NCBI RefSeq assembly: GCF_026212465.1
Contig: NC_080047.1
Coordinates: forward strand, 40,428,922-40,492,921
Reading direction: 5' to 3'
Length of the DNA: 64,000 bases
Origin: Amaranthus tricolor
Taxonomy: Eukaryota > Streptophyta > Magnoliopsida > Caryophyllales > Amaranthaceae
The translations under genes were made by a program, and so were the position numbers. Position 1 is the first letter of the stretch. Every line of letters begins with the position of its first letter. The notes beneath the pieces were generated by a model. The model was not told the DNA's origin and ran no database searches. It worked only from the letters and a program-made list of their open reading frames with translations. Shown piece by piece: positions 1 to 11,275 of the stretch.

Positions 1-1240
1 ATAGAATAAGAAATACAAGGACTTAAGAGCCCGGTAGTCAGCACTCACAACTTCTTCCACTTAACGAGGAGTTACTATACTTGGCATCTGCGAGTTGGTA
101 AGACCCAGCAATGATGTCCATTATAAGACTGTCAGTAGAGACATCAACACTGATGGATCAATCCCAGAATCCATCAACCCTCTAGCTCTTTCAAATGTCT
201 CTGCACTATTGGATGACATAGCCAACTCCAAGACTTCCTGTAGTTAATCATCTGAAATAACTCCCACTTGTAGCATGAAACGTCAACAAAAATAAAGAAA
301 TAAATAAATAAACCTTAAATTCAAAAGAACCCTCATGCCTTGATTCTGGTCTGATATATAGTCATATTGAAAAAACACCTCATGTACCCTAGCTATTAGA
401 CGTATAGTTTTAAAAGATAATGCAGACAAATCAGTAAGGAATGCAAGACAGTAAACTTACAAGTTCATTTACATGAGCAGTGGTAATTCGTTTCCCAAGC
501 AAACTCAACTGGTCTAGCATAGTTTCTGCATCTCGAAGTGAGCCATCAGCTTTTAAAGCAATCAAATCCAAGGCATCAGAATCAACCTCGAGATTCTCTT
601 CAGCTGCTATATTTCTTAGTCTACTAACAATATCACCATCTTTAATTTTGTTGAAGAGATACTTCTTACATCATGACAGCACAGTGCGTGGTACATTTTC
701 AAGATCAGTAGTAACAAATATGAATACAACTCGAGGCAGTGGGTCTTCAAGAAACTTCAGAAACACTGACCAAGTCTTAGATGGGAGCATGTGGGATTCA
801 TCAATTAACAAAATTTTGTACCGTTGGGAAGCTGATGAGGGTGTAGCCAACAAGCTTTTCAAAATATGTCGCACTCGGTCAACAGCCTTTTTATTTGAGC
901 CATCAACCTCCACTAAACCCTTACTCCTGCCAGAGATATAATCAGAACAATCCCTAAAGATTCCACAGGGTTTTGTTCCTTCAGTGGCCAAACAGTTCAA
1001 TGCAGCTGCAAATATTTTTGCTGATGATGTTTTTCCAGTTCCACGAGGACCTTGGAACAGATAAACAGGGGCAAGTCTTCCCTTTGATATAAAATTCATA
1101 CGGGACTGGACTACAATATTTTGCCCAATCAACTCATCCAAAAAGATAGACCGATATCTCTGACTTAAGCTCCTAATATTTTCTGTTGAGCTTTCCTCTT
1201 CACCTTCCCCACTGGCACCACAACTAACAGCAGCAAGTCA
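1..1240 (-). pseudogene. STICHEL-like (DnaX / DNA polymerase III gamma-tau-like AAA+) fragment, broken
   Basis: Read on the minus strand, 671-1240 gives an AAA+ module matching plant STICHEL and STICHEL-like proteins, which resemble bacterial clamp-loader subunit DnaX and act in trichome branching. Visible in order are SLSQRYRSIF, a DELIGQNIVVQS segment, Walker A GPRGTGKTSSAKIF, a degenerate cysteine pair region, Walker B-like ILLIDESHMLP and a TTDLENVPRTV sensor segment. The frame then meets TGA at 671-673 where the family has arginine, and continues in the same frame to about 463 (KYLFNKIKDGDIVSRL, SLRDAETMLDQLSLLGKRIT). A further exon-like piece at about 100-270 holds another in-frame stop (TAA at 244-246) and a shifted frame near 126. 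The upstream half of the usual long protein is not found between 1241 and 3100. I infer a partial, non-functional copy. A recent lesion or sequencing error is less likely because there are several lesions. Confidence 0.85.
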
Positions 1241-3110
1241 CCAGCAGAAAAACACCTGCTGCTGCACAACCAAACATCAACAACGCAACAACACCAGAAA
1301 ACACCACCCTTCCCAAGCTGTCTGCTGCACTCTAACACAGCAGCAGCAGCAGCAACAAGCACCAAACTAAAACCAACAGTAGCTGCACACACAACCTACA
1401 CCAGAAAGTACTATAAATCATTATCTTTGATAAGACATGATTTATGAAACAGGAAGCGAGTTGCTGGCATACTGCCATATAAAAGTCGATCAACTCTTCA
1501 AATCTAGTGTAGAACTAATAAATCAGAACACTGTTGAGCAAAATGTTTTGATCATTGGAGGATCATGAATCGATTTAGAATAGATCGCATTCTCAATTCT
1601 TACTGAAGTTGTCAAAGGAAATATCATTACTAGCCTCAAACTAATGAGTAACTAAAGCTAAGTAACTAACACTGGATGACCAAGATGATCAATTTAATCT
1701 ATGGTGTTGGTACCTGAGGAGTTTGCATTTCCCAAAGAGTTTTCACAACAAGAGCGGACATCAAAGGAAATTGATCATCACAATTCACCAACCAGTTAAG
1801 AGTGTGTTAAATCTGTTGTTGTTGATTGCTGAACTGAAGGAATATTGGGCAAGTGACTTGTAATAGCTCTAATCATCAAAGGGTCTTCTAAATTAAGACT
1901 GTCTGCTATTTACATCAATACGGAAAGTCACTGGATATCAATAAAGAATGCAAACAGAACTACAAATGTCAAAGAATAGTTTTAGGCATAAGAAATGTCC
2001 AGGGTTATTAGTTCTGATGAGAAATAATTTGAAACAACATTCTTGCTTCAGAATTCCAGATCTAGCATCAAAATTAAATACAGTGGATTCTATCAAGGAC
2101 GTGCATGAAAAGAAAAGGCTAGTCACATAATCACTTGATAACCTGCAAAAAAACAATTTTAGAGCATGATCAATTTTTGACGATCCTGAGTTCATTGAAA
2201 TTTCACTTGTACTGTAATAGATTGATCCAGGTGTAGGGAGAATATAAGGAATGTAAATAAAAATTTGTTACGAGGTAGCTTGGGAATAAATTTCCAGGTA
2301 GTCAGAGTAGAGAGGGAGGTAAAGGAAGCAGATGATCTATATATAGAGGAGATCAGTGAGATTTTTTCTTTGCTATAGCTTGTAGTTGGGAATGTCCAGC
2401 CACTCGGAGGCATGGAACTCTAGGATTGCATGCTAAATTTATGTATTGAATTACATCAGCACTACAATTAACTTTCATCAAAAATTCAATCTATCATTTG
2501 AAGTTATGATGATCATTACAGATATTTTCCAGCAAGGCTATAACTTACCTCCTTGATTGTAGCTTTGACAGGCACACCAAATACAGCTGCCCCATGCAGC
2601 CAGCCATCTTTAAGAACCTACAAATAGAAATTTTAACAATTAAAGGTATCTCAGCAGAAATCTAAACTGCCACAACCATTAAATAAGTATAAAAATGACA
2701 AAAGAGAAGCGAGTATGTTCATTTGGTTAAATTGAAGAAAAAACACAATAGGGAGAGATTGCTTACAAAATCAAAATCTCCTCAATGACTTACTACTGCA
2801 AAGTGCAAACAACATTTTCCTCCTTGGAGATTTGGTTAAATGAGAAACTTGGGATAGCTATAAAATATCCACAAATTTGTCAGAAAAACAGTGGATGGCT
2901 ATAAAATATCTACACATTTATCAGAAAAACAATTGTGATATAGGAATCAATCAAGCAAACAGGTACAAAAGTATCATTTTCACTAAATATTAGGATAAAT
3001 TATAAAGTACTTGTCGACTAAGAGTTTACAAACGTGTTGAACATGCACATTCTACAATATATGTTCAGTAGGATTTCACAAAATATCTCTGACAACACCC
3101 ATTCGACATG
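1241..3110. other. no supported gene; CAG/CTG-rich patch at left
   Basis: No convincing coding region. The stretch 1200-1400 is rich in CAG and CAA triplets, including a short CAG run near 1338-1355, and may be low-complexity coding sequence of the adjacent pseudogene or unrelated insert. A 69-base open segment at 2549-2617 on the minus strand is bounded by splice-like signals (TTTGTAG before, GTAAGT after), but I could not assign it to any family or join it to neighbouring exons. Confidence 0.4.
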
Positions 3111-4200
3111 TCAGAGTTCCAAATAATTTCCTCCCGAGGCGTGACGATAGTGATGAAAGACATTTCTAATAAATTTCAGCATTTCTATTGCTTTGGCATC
3201 GATATACTTGATAGAATCGCTAGCGTCTTGGACAGTTGGATATCTCAAAATGTGATCAAACACAGAACCCCGGGATATCTTGGCTTGCCAAGATAACGGA
3301 ACGCCTAAATGAAAATGGAATGCAGCTTTGAAACAACTAGTTAACTCTGCCTTCATCAAGTCATCATTGACATACCGGTTATAAAGGTTGACATAAAATG
3401 CAACCCTTTCCTCCGCATCCCATAACGCCGGATGATTGCGTAAAACTAACGCCACCCAACCTTTAGCATTGATTAGGGTAGATCGTAACATTTTAGGCAA
3501 CTCTAGCAACTCAGCATCGAGAGTACCACCCTCGAATAACTTGTCTAAAACATTTATAAAATCCTCCATGTCTTGGCTTAATCCAACTGCACCTTGGATT
3601 TATCAATTCCACCTAAAATTTAACTTTTTTGGAACCGACATGGTTTTCAACGAACTGAGAATTCTTATAATTTCTAAAATCATTCAATCCTCCATGAGGC
3701 TTATCACTAATTATATGATCAAGAATACAATTAACAAGTGCTTATACAATTGCTAATGATTCTCTTGTTAATTTGTATGCATTCCAAGACCTATAATTGG
3801 GCAGATATCTCAGTTCTACAGATTTGTGATTTTTATACCCAAAAGCTAATGAAAAAACTCCCTTGTAAAAATCACTTTCATCGCTGTTGATAAACTTTGG
3901 AAAATCATTCAAAACAGTAAGATTATCAATCACATTGGAACCAAAAACGGCGGAAAATGGGTTATAAAAACAACAAGTAAAGAAATCATCCCCATCCCAA
4001 ATTACACCCTCCTAGCCCACTTCAGCCACATCCTCTTCGACCGTTACACCCTCACCCTCTTCAACTGCCACACCCTCACCCTCCTCAGCCACTTCATCCT
4101 CCCCCTCCGCCACTTCATCCTCCCCCTCCTCAGCCAAGAACTGCCAAGAACTGTCTCGATACCTTTCCAGCAAATCCACTTGCTTTCAAGTGGGTACATC
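3111..4200 (-). pseudogene. decayed gene ending in a KEN (IRE1/RNase L-type) domain
   Basis: The minus-strand segment 3569 to 3111 (152 codons) has the pattern of the KEN ribonuclease domain that follows the kinase in IRE1 and the pseudokinase in RNase L: a VLRNHPALWDAEERVAFYVN block like the family's HPxFW...R..F motif, and near the end IEMLKFIRNVFHHYRH, like the family's DLLRxIRNxxxH motif. Upstream on the same strand an open stretch (3933-3742) containing FYKGVFSLAFGYKNHKSVEL ends at a stop (3742-3744). The frame then runs on through PHGGLNDFRNYKNSQFVENH to a second stop (3613-3615). The frame must change near 3575 to enter the KEN part. A third stop (TAG) lies near 4014, just after a Glu/Gly-rich repeat. 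I see no kinase motifs. I infer a degenerate member of a plant KEN-protein family. The KEN call is moderately strong; the upstream half is unrecognised. Confidence 0.6.
4009..4160 (-). repeat. short-period minisatellite coding for an acidic tract
   Basis: On the plus strand, units close to GCCACTTCATCCTCCCCCTC and CCACACCCTCACCCTCTTC repeat several times, followed by a doubled CCAAGAACTG. Read on the minus strand the tract gives alternating Glu/Gly/Asp/Val and belongs to the decayed gene just described. Unit boundaries are irregular. Confidence 0.7.
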
Positions 4201-5231
4201 TAGTCAACCGTTTGTGTATCTCTCAAGCAGCTGATTGATTTTCATCAGCTTATTACCGTTGGTCAACGCTTTACCTCTCTTTCAAAAACATCTTCGAGGT
4301 ACCGTCTCTCCCATTTGCAACTCTTTCGAGCTTTTTACCGTCTATATATAAATTGTATTGAATAATGAATTCACCCACCACATACATGCCACAGTCTAGA
4401 ACAGTAGTCAGTCGGTCTCCTAGTACGGCTGAGTCTAGGACTAAGGGTGCCACCTGGGGGTGTTTGGACTACCCTTGCTCTTCTCGAATCTAACCGTCTC
4501 TGTGCATGTGCAGGACATTATGGCTCGAACGAAGCGGACGACAATTGACCCACATTATAGATCAAACGGCTCAGTTGAGGCGTCGGCTGACATAGAATAC
4601 TACAATCCTCCAAGTGATGATATTTTGGAGGACTCTGACAGCTGACATAGAATACTACAATCCTCCGTCTAATTGGAGTAACTGAAAAGCAAGTTCTTAT
4701 TTGTTTCCTCCCCATCCAAACGTTTAAATTGTCTCCTTTATCATTACAATAAGGAGTCGACTCTCTTGGGGAAATAGTGTGCCCTTCCGCGTGTTCCTGA
4801 GGAGGCTTGGGCACAAATAAGAGAATCGGAATTTTCCAAGAGGACCACCATGCCTCTGGATGATGGCTCTGAAAAAATTGTTCCAAGAATTGGGTACCCT
4901 GTCTGGACTGGCTCATGGATGAGGCTTACCTCTCTGTTTGTGGCCTTAGTGCCTTTTTAGTAGACATACGTAGACCACCTGATCGACACTTTAATGCCGC
5001 CTCTATGATCCTGTGACTTGTTTTGTATTTAACCAATCGGTTTTCCTTTTGCAAAAAAAGGTCTATAAATGGTTATGCCTGAAAAGACGCCTCCAGGTCA
5101 TCAACCCAAATCCGAAAGGATCAACTTGAAAAGAAAAGGGCTCAATTGGCATCCAAGGATGATGGGGTAAGCTCTAGTTGTGTCCTTAAATTTGTTAAAC
5201 GACTTTTAATCGACTGTGACCCTTGTGTTGG
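4201..5231. other. no supported gene; contains a 26-bp direct duplication
   Basis: I recognise no gene. The 26-bp string GCTGACATAGAATACTACAA + TCCTCC occurs at 4586-4611 and again at 4641-4666. A short open frame at 4520-4645 on the plus strand (beginning MARTKRTTIDPHY) follows a possible splice acceptor TGTGCAG but matches nothing I know. Confidence 0.5.
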
Positions 5232-6060
5232 GATAAATAAATTAGGGTTGAGGGTTTGTTTTATACACGATTGGTATTTTACGGTTAGTTATTTGTGCTT
5301 TGAGATCTTTTAAAATGCTTGTAGCTTTGTACCTCATATCTTCTAATTTCTTAATATGAACTCGTATTGTATTATTAACAAGTAATTGAGGTTTATAGTT
5401 TATTTGATTCATGATTGGTGTTTTAGAGTTTGTCATTTGTGATTTGATATCTTTATAAATACTGGTAGCTATGTACCACGTGTCTTTTAATTTGTTAATA
5501 TCTACTTGTGTTGTGTTATTAACAAGTAAATTAGGGTTTGTTGTTTGTTTTATGAATGATTGGAGTTTTAAGTTTTGTCGTTTCTGATTTGGATTCTGTA
5601 AATGCTTGTAGCCTTCTACCTCATGTCTTTTAATCCGTTAATATGTACTTGTGTTATGAAAAATAAATTAGGGTTTAGGGTTTGTTTTATGCATGATTGG
5701 TGTTGTAGGGTTTGTCATTTGTGATTCGAAATTTGTTTAAATGCACATAGCTCTGTACTTCTTATTTTTTAATTTTTAAATACGAACAAGTGTTGTCTTA
5801 TTAACAAGTAAATTAGGGTTTAGAGTTTGTTTTATGCATGATTTAGCTTTGTCCCTCTTATCTTCAAATTTATTAATATGAACTCGTGTAGTGTTATTAA
5901 CAAGTAAACTTAGGTTTATATAGTTTGTTTTATTCATAATGGTGTTTTAGGGTTTATCATTTGTGATTTGAAATCTATTAAATACTGGTAGCTTTATACC
6001 TCATGTCCTTTAACCTGTTAATATGTACTTGTGTTGTGTTATAAACAAGTTAATATGCAC
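5232..6060 (+). repeat. tandem repeat, unit about 140 bp, roughly six diverged copies
   Basis: The landmarks AACAAGTAAATTAGGGTTT, TTTGTTTTATGCATGATTGG, GTCATTTGTGATTTGA, TGGTAGCTTTGTACCTCAT and TTAATATGTACTTGTGTTG recur in the same order. Unit junctions (the AACAAGTA motif or equivalent) fall near 5379, 5520, 5660, 5798, 5895 and 6035, so the period is about 140 bp with one shorter unit. Copies differ by substitutions and small indels. Several junctions carry telomere-like TTAGGG/TTTAGGG. The array sits just past the 3' end of the VIP5-like gene. Confidence 0.85.
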
Positions 6061-6206
6061 CTGAGTCCTGCATAATCCTCAATTTTGGAAAAAGGGAAAT
6101 TTTGAACTAGCAGCGTCTAAAAACTTACTCCTACATTAATTACCTATGACCTACAGTACATAGAAGTATATTGAAAAAACAGTAGGGAAAAAAGAATTTT
6201 CACTTC

Positions 6207-8168
6207 TCAAAGCAATCCTCTCCTTCTCTTATAGTCACCAACTGAAAGAGTCATTGCATGTGTTCTCCCATCATCTACTGGAACTTGGCAACCTATACTC
6301 GCCTCAATCTTTTGTTTTCTGGCCAAAAAAGCGGTTGTCGCTCCATAGACACCTCCAAACCTATTTAGTAGCTTCAGTGAAATAGGTAGATCAAAATCAT
6401 GTAGTGTGTTTGACTCCGTTCCCTTGTCTACTGGTGCTCTTGTATCGACTAATTTGCCTGCTCCAGCTGCAGCCTCCAAAGCTTCAGCTGTAGCAGTAAA
6501 CCCGGCATTTGCACTAGCCTTGGGATCACTACTATCGCCATCAGTAACTCCACCTCCTTTAGCAGCTTCCTCCGTCGATGCAGTCTTGTCTTCCTTGATT
6601 GCCGCAAAGTAGTTTGTAGACCTAGTCCACCGTCTAGAAAAAGGATCATAGCCAGCATCTCCGGGATTCAAACTTCGGTCTACTGCTCTCATAGAGGAAA
6701 CTCGAAAGTTCTCAGCTCGGTTCTTTTTGTTCATCTCTGCAAGCTTAAGGGCCTTCAAATCCCTTTCTTGGCCTTGTCGAGCTTTTTCAAGTTCTTGTAA
6801 CCTGGCTTTGATTCTTTCAACCTCGGCTACTTCCCCTCTGTACACTGCAACGTCCAACTCTCTCCTCAGCTTTTCCTTTTCAGCTGCAATGTTCATCGGT
6901 CTGGCTGAGATTGATTTCTTTTCCTGCAACATTTGTTTAACGGTCTCAGCTGAGTAAACAAAACTATTTATTTTACTGATAGCCTCCTCCTTCTCCTGAA
7001 CTTCACTACTGTGTGGCATTCGGCCACCAGATCGTTCCACCTCTCGTCTCCACTCATTAAACTCTTCCAAAGTAGGTGGAGCGTCAGATATCCGAGCCAT
7101 CTGCCACCGTGCAGCAGAACGATCACTGCCCCACACACAATTCAGATACTTGTGGGTAGTCTTATTCTGGAGCTGGTACCTTTTGTTTGGATCAGATGCA
7201 TCAACATTTTGAACCATACATAACCTGTAAATACTTTGACCATCCTTCATTCCGATACCCACCCTGACAAAGCAACCAATAATCAACTTCTCGAAAAATG
7301 GTTCCATGAACCACTTTGCCAATTTTGACCTCATGATAGTGATGCTCTTTATTTGTTCGTATGTAGGAAGGTTGGAGCTGGTCTTGTCTCTCTCTTCATC
7401 GCTATAATCCATTCCTCCACTTCTGGTTGATCCTTCATCATCACTTTGGGAGTCACTTCCATTTTCACTCTCACTAGAACTCCCTGAGCTAAGAACACCA
7501 ACGCCTTTCCTCTTCTTTGGAGAGTATTCCCGGGAAACGTGATGTTCACTGATTGATCCCAGCTTCCCCTCAGGATCCCGCTTCATTCGTCTCGCTTTCA
7601 ACTCTTTTAAGGCATCAGCCTTGGCTGCTGCACGGTCAGCAGATCTAGCAGAAGAACGCACACCGCGAGAAGCAGTAGGAGGTGACATGTGTTTTATAGA
7701 CTGGGTCTTTTTCTCACTGATCAATCTTGATCGCATCTGTTTGTGCAATTTTTTATCGTCTCTCTTTGCGGCCCTATCGGACAGAATCATTTCCCTCTCA
7801 AGCTCTGTCAACTTCGAGAGCTCTTCCCTATCATCTTCATCCTTGTATAGGTCACTTCCAGTGTCAGAATCATCACTGCTGTAAGCTTCACGATCAGATG
7901 TCCAATCTTTGTTACCCATATCATCATCACTTCCTTGACCATCATCTTTTTTTGATCTTTTCTTCAAAGGAACTTGAGACCCAGATAACTTTCTATTTGC
8001 ATGTCCATGGTTATCATCAGAGTTATCATCCTTTGAATCACTTCCATTGTCAGAATATGAACCCTTGTGCCGCCTTTTAGAAGGTGGATGTGAGTTGTTT
8101 TTTCTCCTGGATGCACCTGTTCTTCCTGCTGCCTCCAAAAGCATGTTCTCTAAATCTGCCCCCGACAT
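6207..8168 (-). CDS. VIP5: RTF1/VIP5-like Paf1-complex subunit with Plus3 domain
   Basis: Single coding exon of 653 residues, starting MSGADLENMLLEAAGRTGAS, the usual start of plant VIP5; the frame stays open 39 codons further upstream, but those lie partly beyond a probable splice acceptor. RTF1 belongs to the nuclear Paf1 complex, which travels with RNA polymerase II and supports H2B ubiquitination and H3K4/K36 methylation; in Arabidopsis VIP5 keeps FLC active and delays flowering. The first 250 residues are Ser/Asp/Glu/Lys-rich. The Plus3 domain begins near residue 266 (LPTYEQIKSITIMRSKLAKW) and includes FFEKLIIGCFVRVGIG, YRLCMVQNVDA and YQLQNKTTHKYLNC, ending near 395. A charged coiled-coil-like segment (about 420-490) follows, then the conserved DPFSRRWTRSTNYF and a C terminus ending DYKRRRGLL. 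Length and order are normal for the family. No lesion is seen. Confidence 0.95.
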   Translation of the reverse strand: MSGADLENMLLEAAGRTGASRRKNNSHPPSKRRHKGSYSDNGSDSKDDNSDDNHGHANRKLSGSQVPLKKRSKKDDGQGSDDDMGNKDWTSDREAYSSDDSDTGSDLYKDEDDREELSKLTELEREMILSDRAAKRDDKKLHKQMRSRLISEKKTQSIKHMSPPTASRGVRSSARSADRAAAKADALKELKARRMKRDPEGKLGSISEHHVSREYSPKKRKGVGVLSSGSSSESENGSDSQSDDEGSTRSGGMDYSDEERDKTSSNLPTYEQIKSITIMRSKLAKWFMEPFFEKLIIGCFVRVGIGMKDGQSIYRLCMVQNVDASDPNKRYQLQNKTTHKYLNCVWGSDRSAARWQMARISDAPPTLEEFNEWRREVERSGGRMPHSSEVQEKEEAISKINSFVYSAETVKQMLQEKKSISARPMNIAAEKEKLRRELDVAVYRGEVAEVERIKARLQELEKARQGQERDLKALKLAEMNKKNRAENFRVSSMRAVDRSLNPGDAGYDPFSRRWTRSTNYFAAIKEDKTASTEEAAKGGGVTDGDSSDPKASANAGFTATAEALEAAAGAGKLVDTRAPVDKGTESNTLHDFDLPISLKLLNRFGGVYGATTAFLARKQKIEASIGCQVPVDDGRTHAMTLSVGDYKRRRGLL

Positions 8169-8232
8169 GACTGCAATGTTATAAGGATTTGCTAAGCCGT
8201 AACTCTGAGACAACCTGATCAAGAGCTGTAAA

Positions 8233-10464
8233 CTGCAAATGCCCAAACATAAATCCATACAAAAATAAGTTACAATACAGTACACAAAATCAGTAAATAT
8301 GGATCAAAATGACAGATGGATCAGTGGCACATCTGTAACATAAAAGAATTATGCAGGTGAGTGGAATAGGAGCACACCTCTAGCACAATACAGAAACCAA
8401 GTTACAAAGTTAAAAGAAGTACAGAATATTTAAACAAGGAATTACTATTATATTCCACTCGTCCACATAAAAACTCATGACCTTCAATCGAAAAATTTGA
8501 TCACCTTCAGTCATGTGACAAAAACCCCAATTCTAAAGATACTATACACTATGGCAGCTCCTTCCCTTTCTCTCCGCACCTAACAAAAAGCCAAACCCCA
8601 AATTATAATCCCCAAAAAGTCTTTCTCCCTATCACTCAAGGAGCTCATTTTTGCTCAATTTCAAGCACATCCACTAAAAAGCCAAAACCTACTATTATGC
8701 ATAACAAGCCTAACAGGAAATCATATGTGAAGCTTGAAAAGGTATTCTGCCTACAATTTTTATCATGTGTCCAATCATTCAAATCTAAACCCAATGAGAG
8801 ATAAAAACTTAAAACCTACTATTATGCAGACCCTACTAGGCCATAAGATCCGGATACGATGAACTGAAGTATGATAGATGCATACATTCAAAACTTGTGA
8901 GCAGCATTTAAGGCCCATACTTAGTAAAACATACGTTTCATTTCCAATAATAGTAACCTCGCTTTGCTTTCAACAAGATAGTATAAGTTCAAAGATTTAA
9001 AAATCCATTTTGATCGATTTACACAGAAACACATACACGAAGACACCAAATATCATCAACTAAGAATTATTGATCCAACTAAGGAATTAAATTACAAAGA
9101 ACTTCCAATAGTGTAATATGTAAAAGAATTAATGAGTTTCCTGACTGTCCTCTATTTTAAGATAGTCGCCTAGGGTTCTTTACAAGTTTCCTCAGTTTTA
9201 TGATAGTGGGCTAGGGTTTTTTAAACCGCAGCAAACCCATTTTTTAGCTTTTTAAAAAGTTGGCCCATTTTTTAGTTATTTAAGCCATGAAATGACATTT
9301 CCTGAAATCGATAAAATCGTACTAAAATCGTGATTCCACCGATTTCATCCGATTCCAACGATTCTGTCATCGATTTTTATCAAGGTCCGATTTTATTAGC
9401 GAGTCACTCGATAGGTGTATTTGGGATCGTAAAGCACGATTTTACGATCCAAATCGCGATTTTAACAACATTGGGTACAAAAAGCACCCACTGCAGATTG
9501 TTATCAACCAGTGATGGAGTCATCAAAATAGGGAAAAGGAGCAACAACATTGTAAGGTATTTAAGACAACGCCATTCAACACAAATACCAATTGAATTCA
9601 CGAGTCACCAAAACTTCAAATTTACAATATAATCGCAAAATCACCAATCATATCGACGCATATAATCAATCCAAAAAGTGCCAAATTCAGTAGAAGATTT
9701 CACAAGTCACCAATAGTCCATAAGTCAAATATGACATTGACACAATACAAAAGTCCACGCTATCTCAAATACAGAAAATCAGCACCGTTTCTTTATTTTC
9801 CATACAATTTCAAATTGATTTTTAACTCATGTTCATCATCTATACATGGAATTTTCATCATATTTTTAGATAATAAGTGTATAATTGCTTATAGAAGAGA
9901 AAACCCATAAAGAAATAAATTTTTAAAATTTTATTGTTTTTCTTTTTTACAAATTTTTAAGCAAACATAGTAAAATAATGATCATAAATGAAAAAACCCA
10001 CAAAAACATTCATTTTCATCTAATTGGAAGAAAAAAAAACTGGGTGAAAAGAAGCAATCTTTTATTACTATATTGCTCAAATTTAGTATATATTTAGAAT
10101 AATCATTTAATATTTCTAATAATTACAATAATGAATGAAGTAAATTAAAATTTGGTGATAAAATTACCAAATCAATTGCATCTTCTTGGTGGCTAGATCG
10201 CTGGCTAGATCGAACTGCTTTCGCAAAATACACAAACTTTGTTGAACTTTTGGTTTTATGATCTCTTCCATTATTATTATTTTATTATTAATATTATTTT
10301 CTTGTATAAAAGTTGATATTAATTAACAAAAACATCAAAATTAGAAACTGAAATTTTCATACCCAATTCTCAAAATCATCGTAAACAAAAGTTAAAGATA
10401 AAACTCATTTGAATTTAACATCTAGAACAAGTACAACTGAAATTTATTATTGGTGGGAGTATAC
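8233..10464 (-). other. probable 5'-leader intron of the VIP5-like gene
   Basis: On the minus strand an acceptor (TTTGCAG) precedes 8232, about 64 bases upstream of the chosen ATG. A donor-like AAG|GTATAC sits at 10465/10464 beside a G+C-richer segment (10465-10660) that looks like a non-coding first exon; that segment contains no ATG on the minus strand. This would make a 2.2 kb leader intron. The interior is A+T-rich and holds no gene. Inferred from splice signals only. Confidence 0.5.
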
Positions 10465-10680
10465 CTTAATATGGAGGAGAAGATAATGGTGAAGGATGAA
10501 TGCTTCGTGTAGTTGCTCAGGAGGGCGTGGCTAGCTTCAGGCGCCGCTAGGGCTAGTGCGACTGTTGGTTAGCCGGTGCTGTCGGCGGCTGCTCGGTTGA
10601 GGCTAAGACGATGAGACAAGGAACAGAGAAAGAGATTTGAAACTTGAAATAAAAACAAAACCCTAACTTTTGGGAATTTC
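10465..10680 (-). promoter_or_regulatory. probable first non-coding exon / promoter side of the VIP5-like gene
   Basis: G+C-rich island relative to its surroundings, ending in the donor-like AAG|GTATAC. The stretch 10680-10940 further upstream is also G+C-rich. I cannot place a TATA box or a transcription start with confidence. Confidence 0.4.
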
Positions 10681-11080
10681 AAAAATCAAAATAATACCTA
10701 AATTTAATTGAAGGTTGGTTGGTTTGATGGTGGGCCGTCGGCGTTGATGGGCCTGGTGGCCTCGATTTCACGTTCAACGGTTCACGACAACAGAAGTAGC
10801 GTCCAGCAGAGAGGGGTGGCGACTGGCGGGAGACGCCGGCGAGGGTGGCCGTGGGAAACTGGGTTTTAGGGTTTTTGTTTGTGGGTGGGTAATGGTGAAT
10901 CTGAGAAGAGAGGAGGGAGAGAAGTCGAGAACGCACGATTAATTTTCTTTTTTGTTTTTTTTATAAAAAAAAATTTTAATTGAGTAGAGGCACGTGCCCC
11001 CTCTTGCCCCTATTTAAATGAGATTTACAAGGTAAATATGGTAAATTACTTTCAACAATTCTTACTTGAAACCGTCTTTT

Positions 11081-11275
11081 CTATATTGTTATAACCTCAT
11101 ATATATTATGTTATAACCTCAAATATATATATTGTCATAATTTCAAATATATTATGTTATAATCTCAAATAAAATATATTATAATCATCAAATATATGTT
11201 GGTATTACACCAAATACGTTATGTTATAACCCTAAATAAATGTAGTTATAACTCCAAATATATTACGTGACTTTC
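11081..11275. repeat. minisatellite, unit about 20-24 bp
   Basis: About seven diverged copies of a unit close to TTATAACCTCAAATATATTA. It lies between two AACCGTCTTT motifs (near 11070 and 11342), so it may be the inside of a small inverted-repeat element. Confidence 0.65.

Noticed and set aside
480..941. Plus-strand open frame of 153 codons
   Set aside because: It is the opposite strand of the STICHEL-like pseudogene; composition and content are explained by that.
2549..2617. A 69-base open segment on the minus strand with splice-like borders
   Set aside because: Borders look good, but I could not link it to a known family or to neighbouring exons, so it is not listed as a gene.
4518..4916. 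Minus-strand frame of 132 codons
   Set aside because: No recognisable motif, and it crosses a 26-bp direct duplication; probably chance.
5232..6060. Interstitial telomere tract
   Set aside because: TTTAGGG words occur singly at repeat junctions, not as a telomeric run.
7727..8080. His/Cys-rich plus-strand frame
   Set aside because: Antisense to the VIP5-like coding exon.
10679..10936. Minus-strand frame of 85 codons in a G+C-rich patch
   Set aside because: It lies upstream of the likely first exon of VIP5 and shows no family resemblance; better explained as promoter-side sequence.
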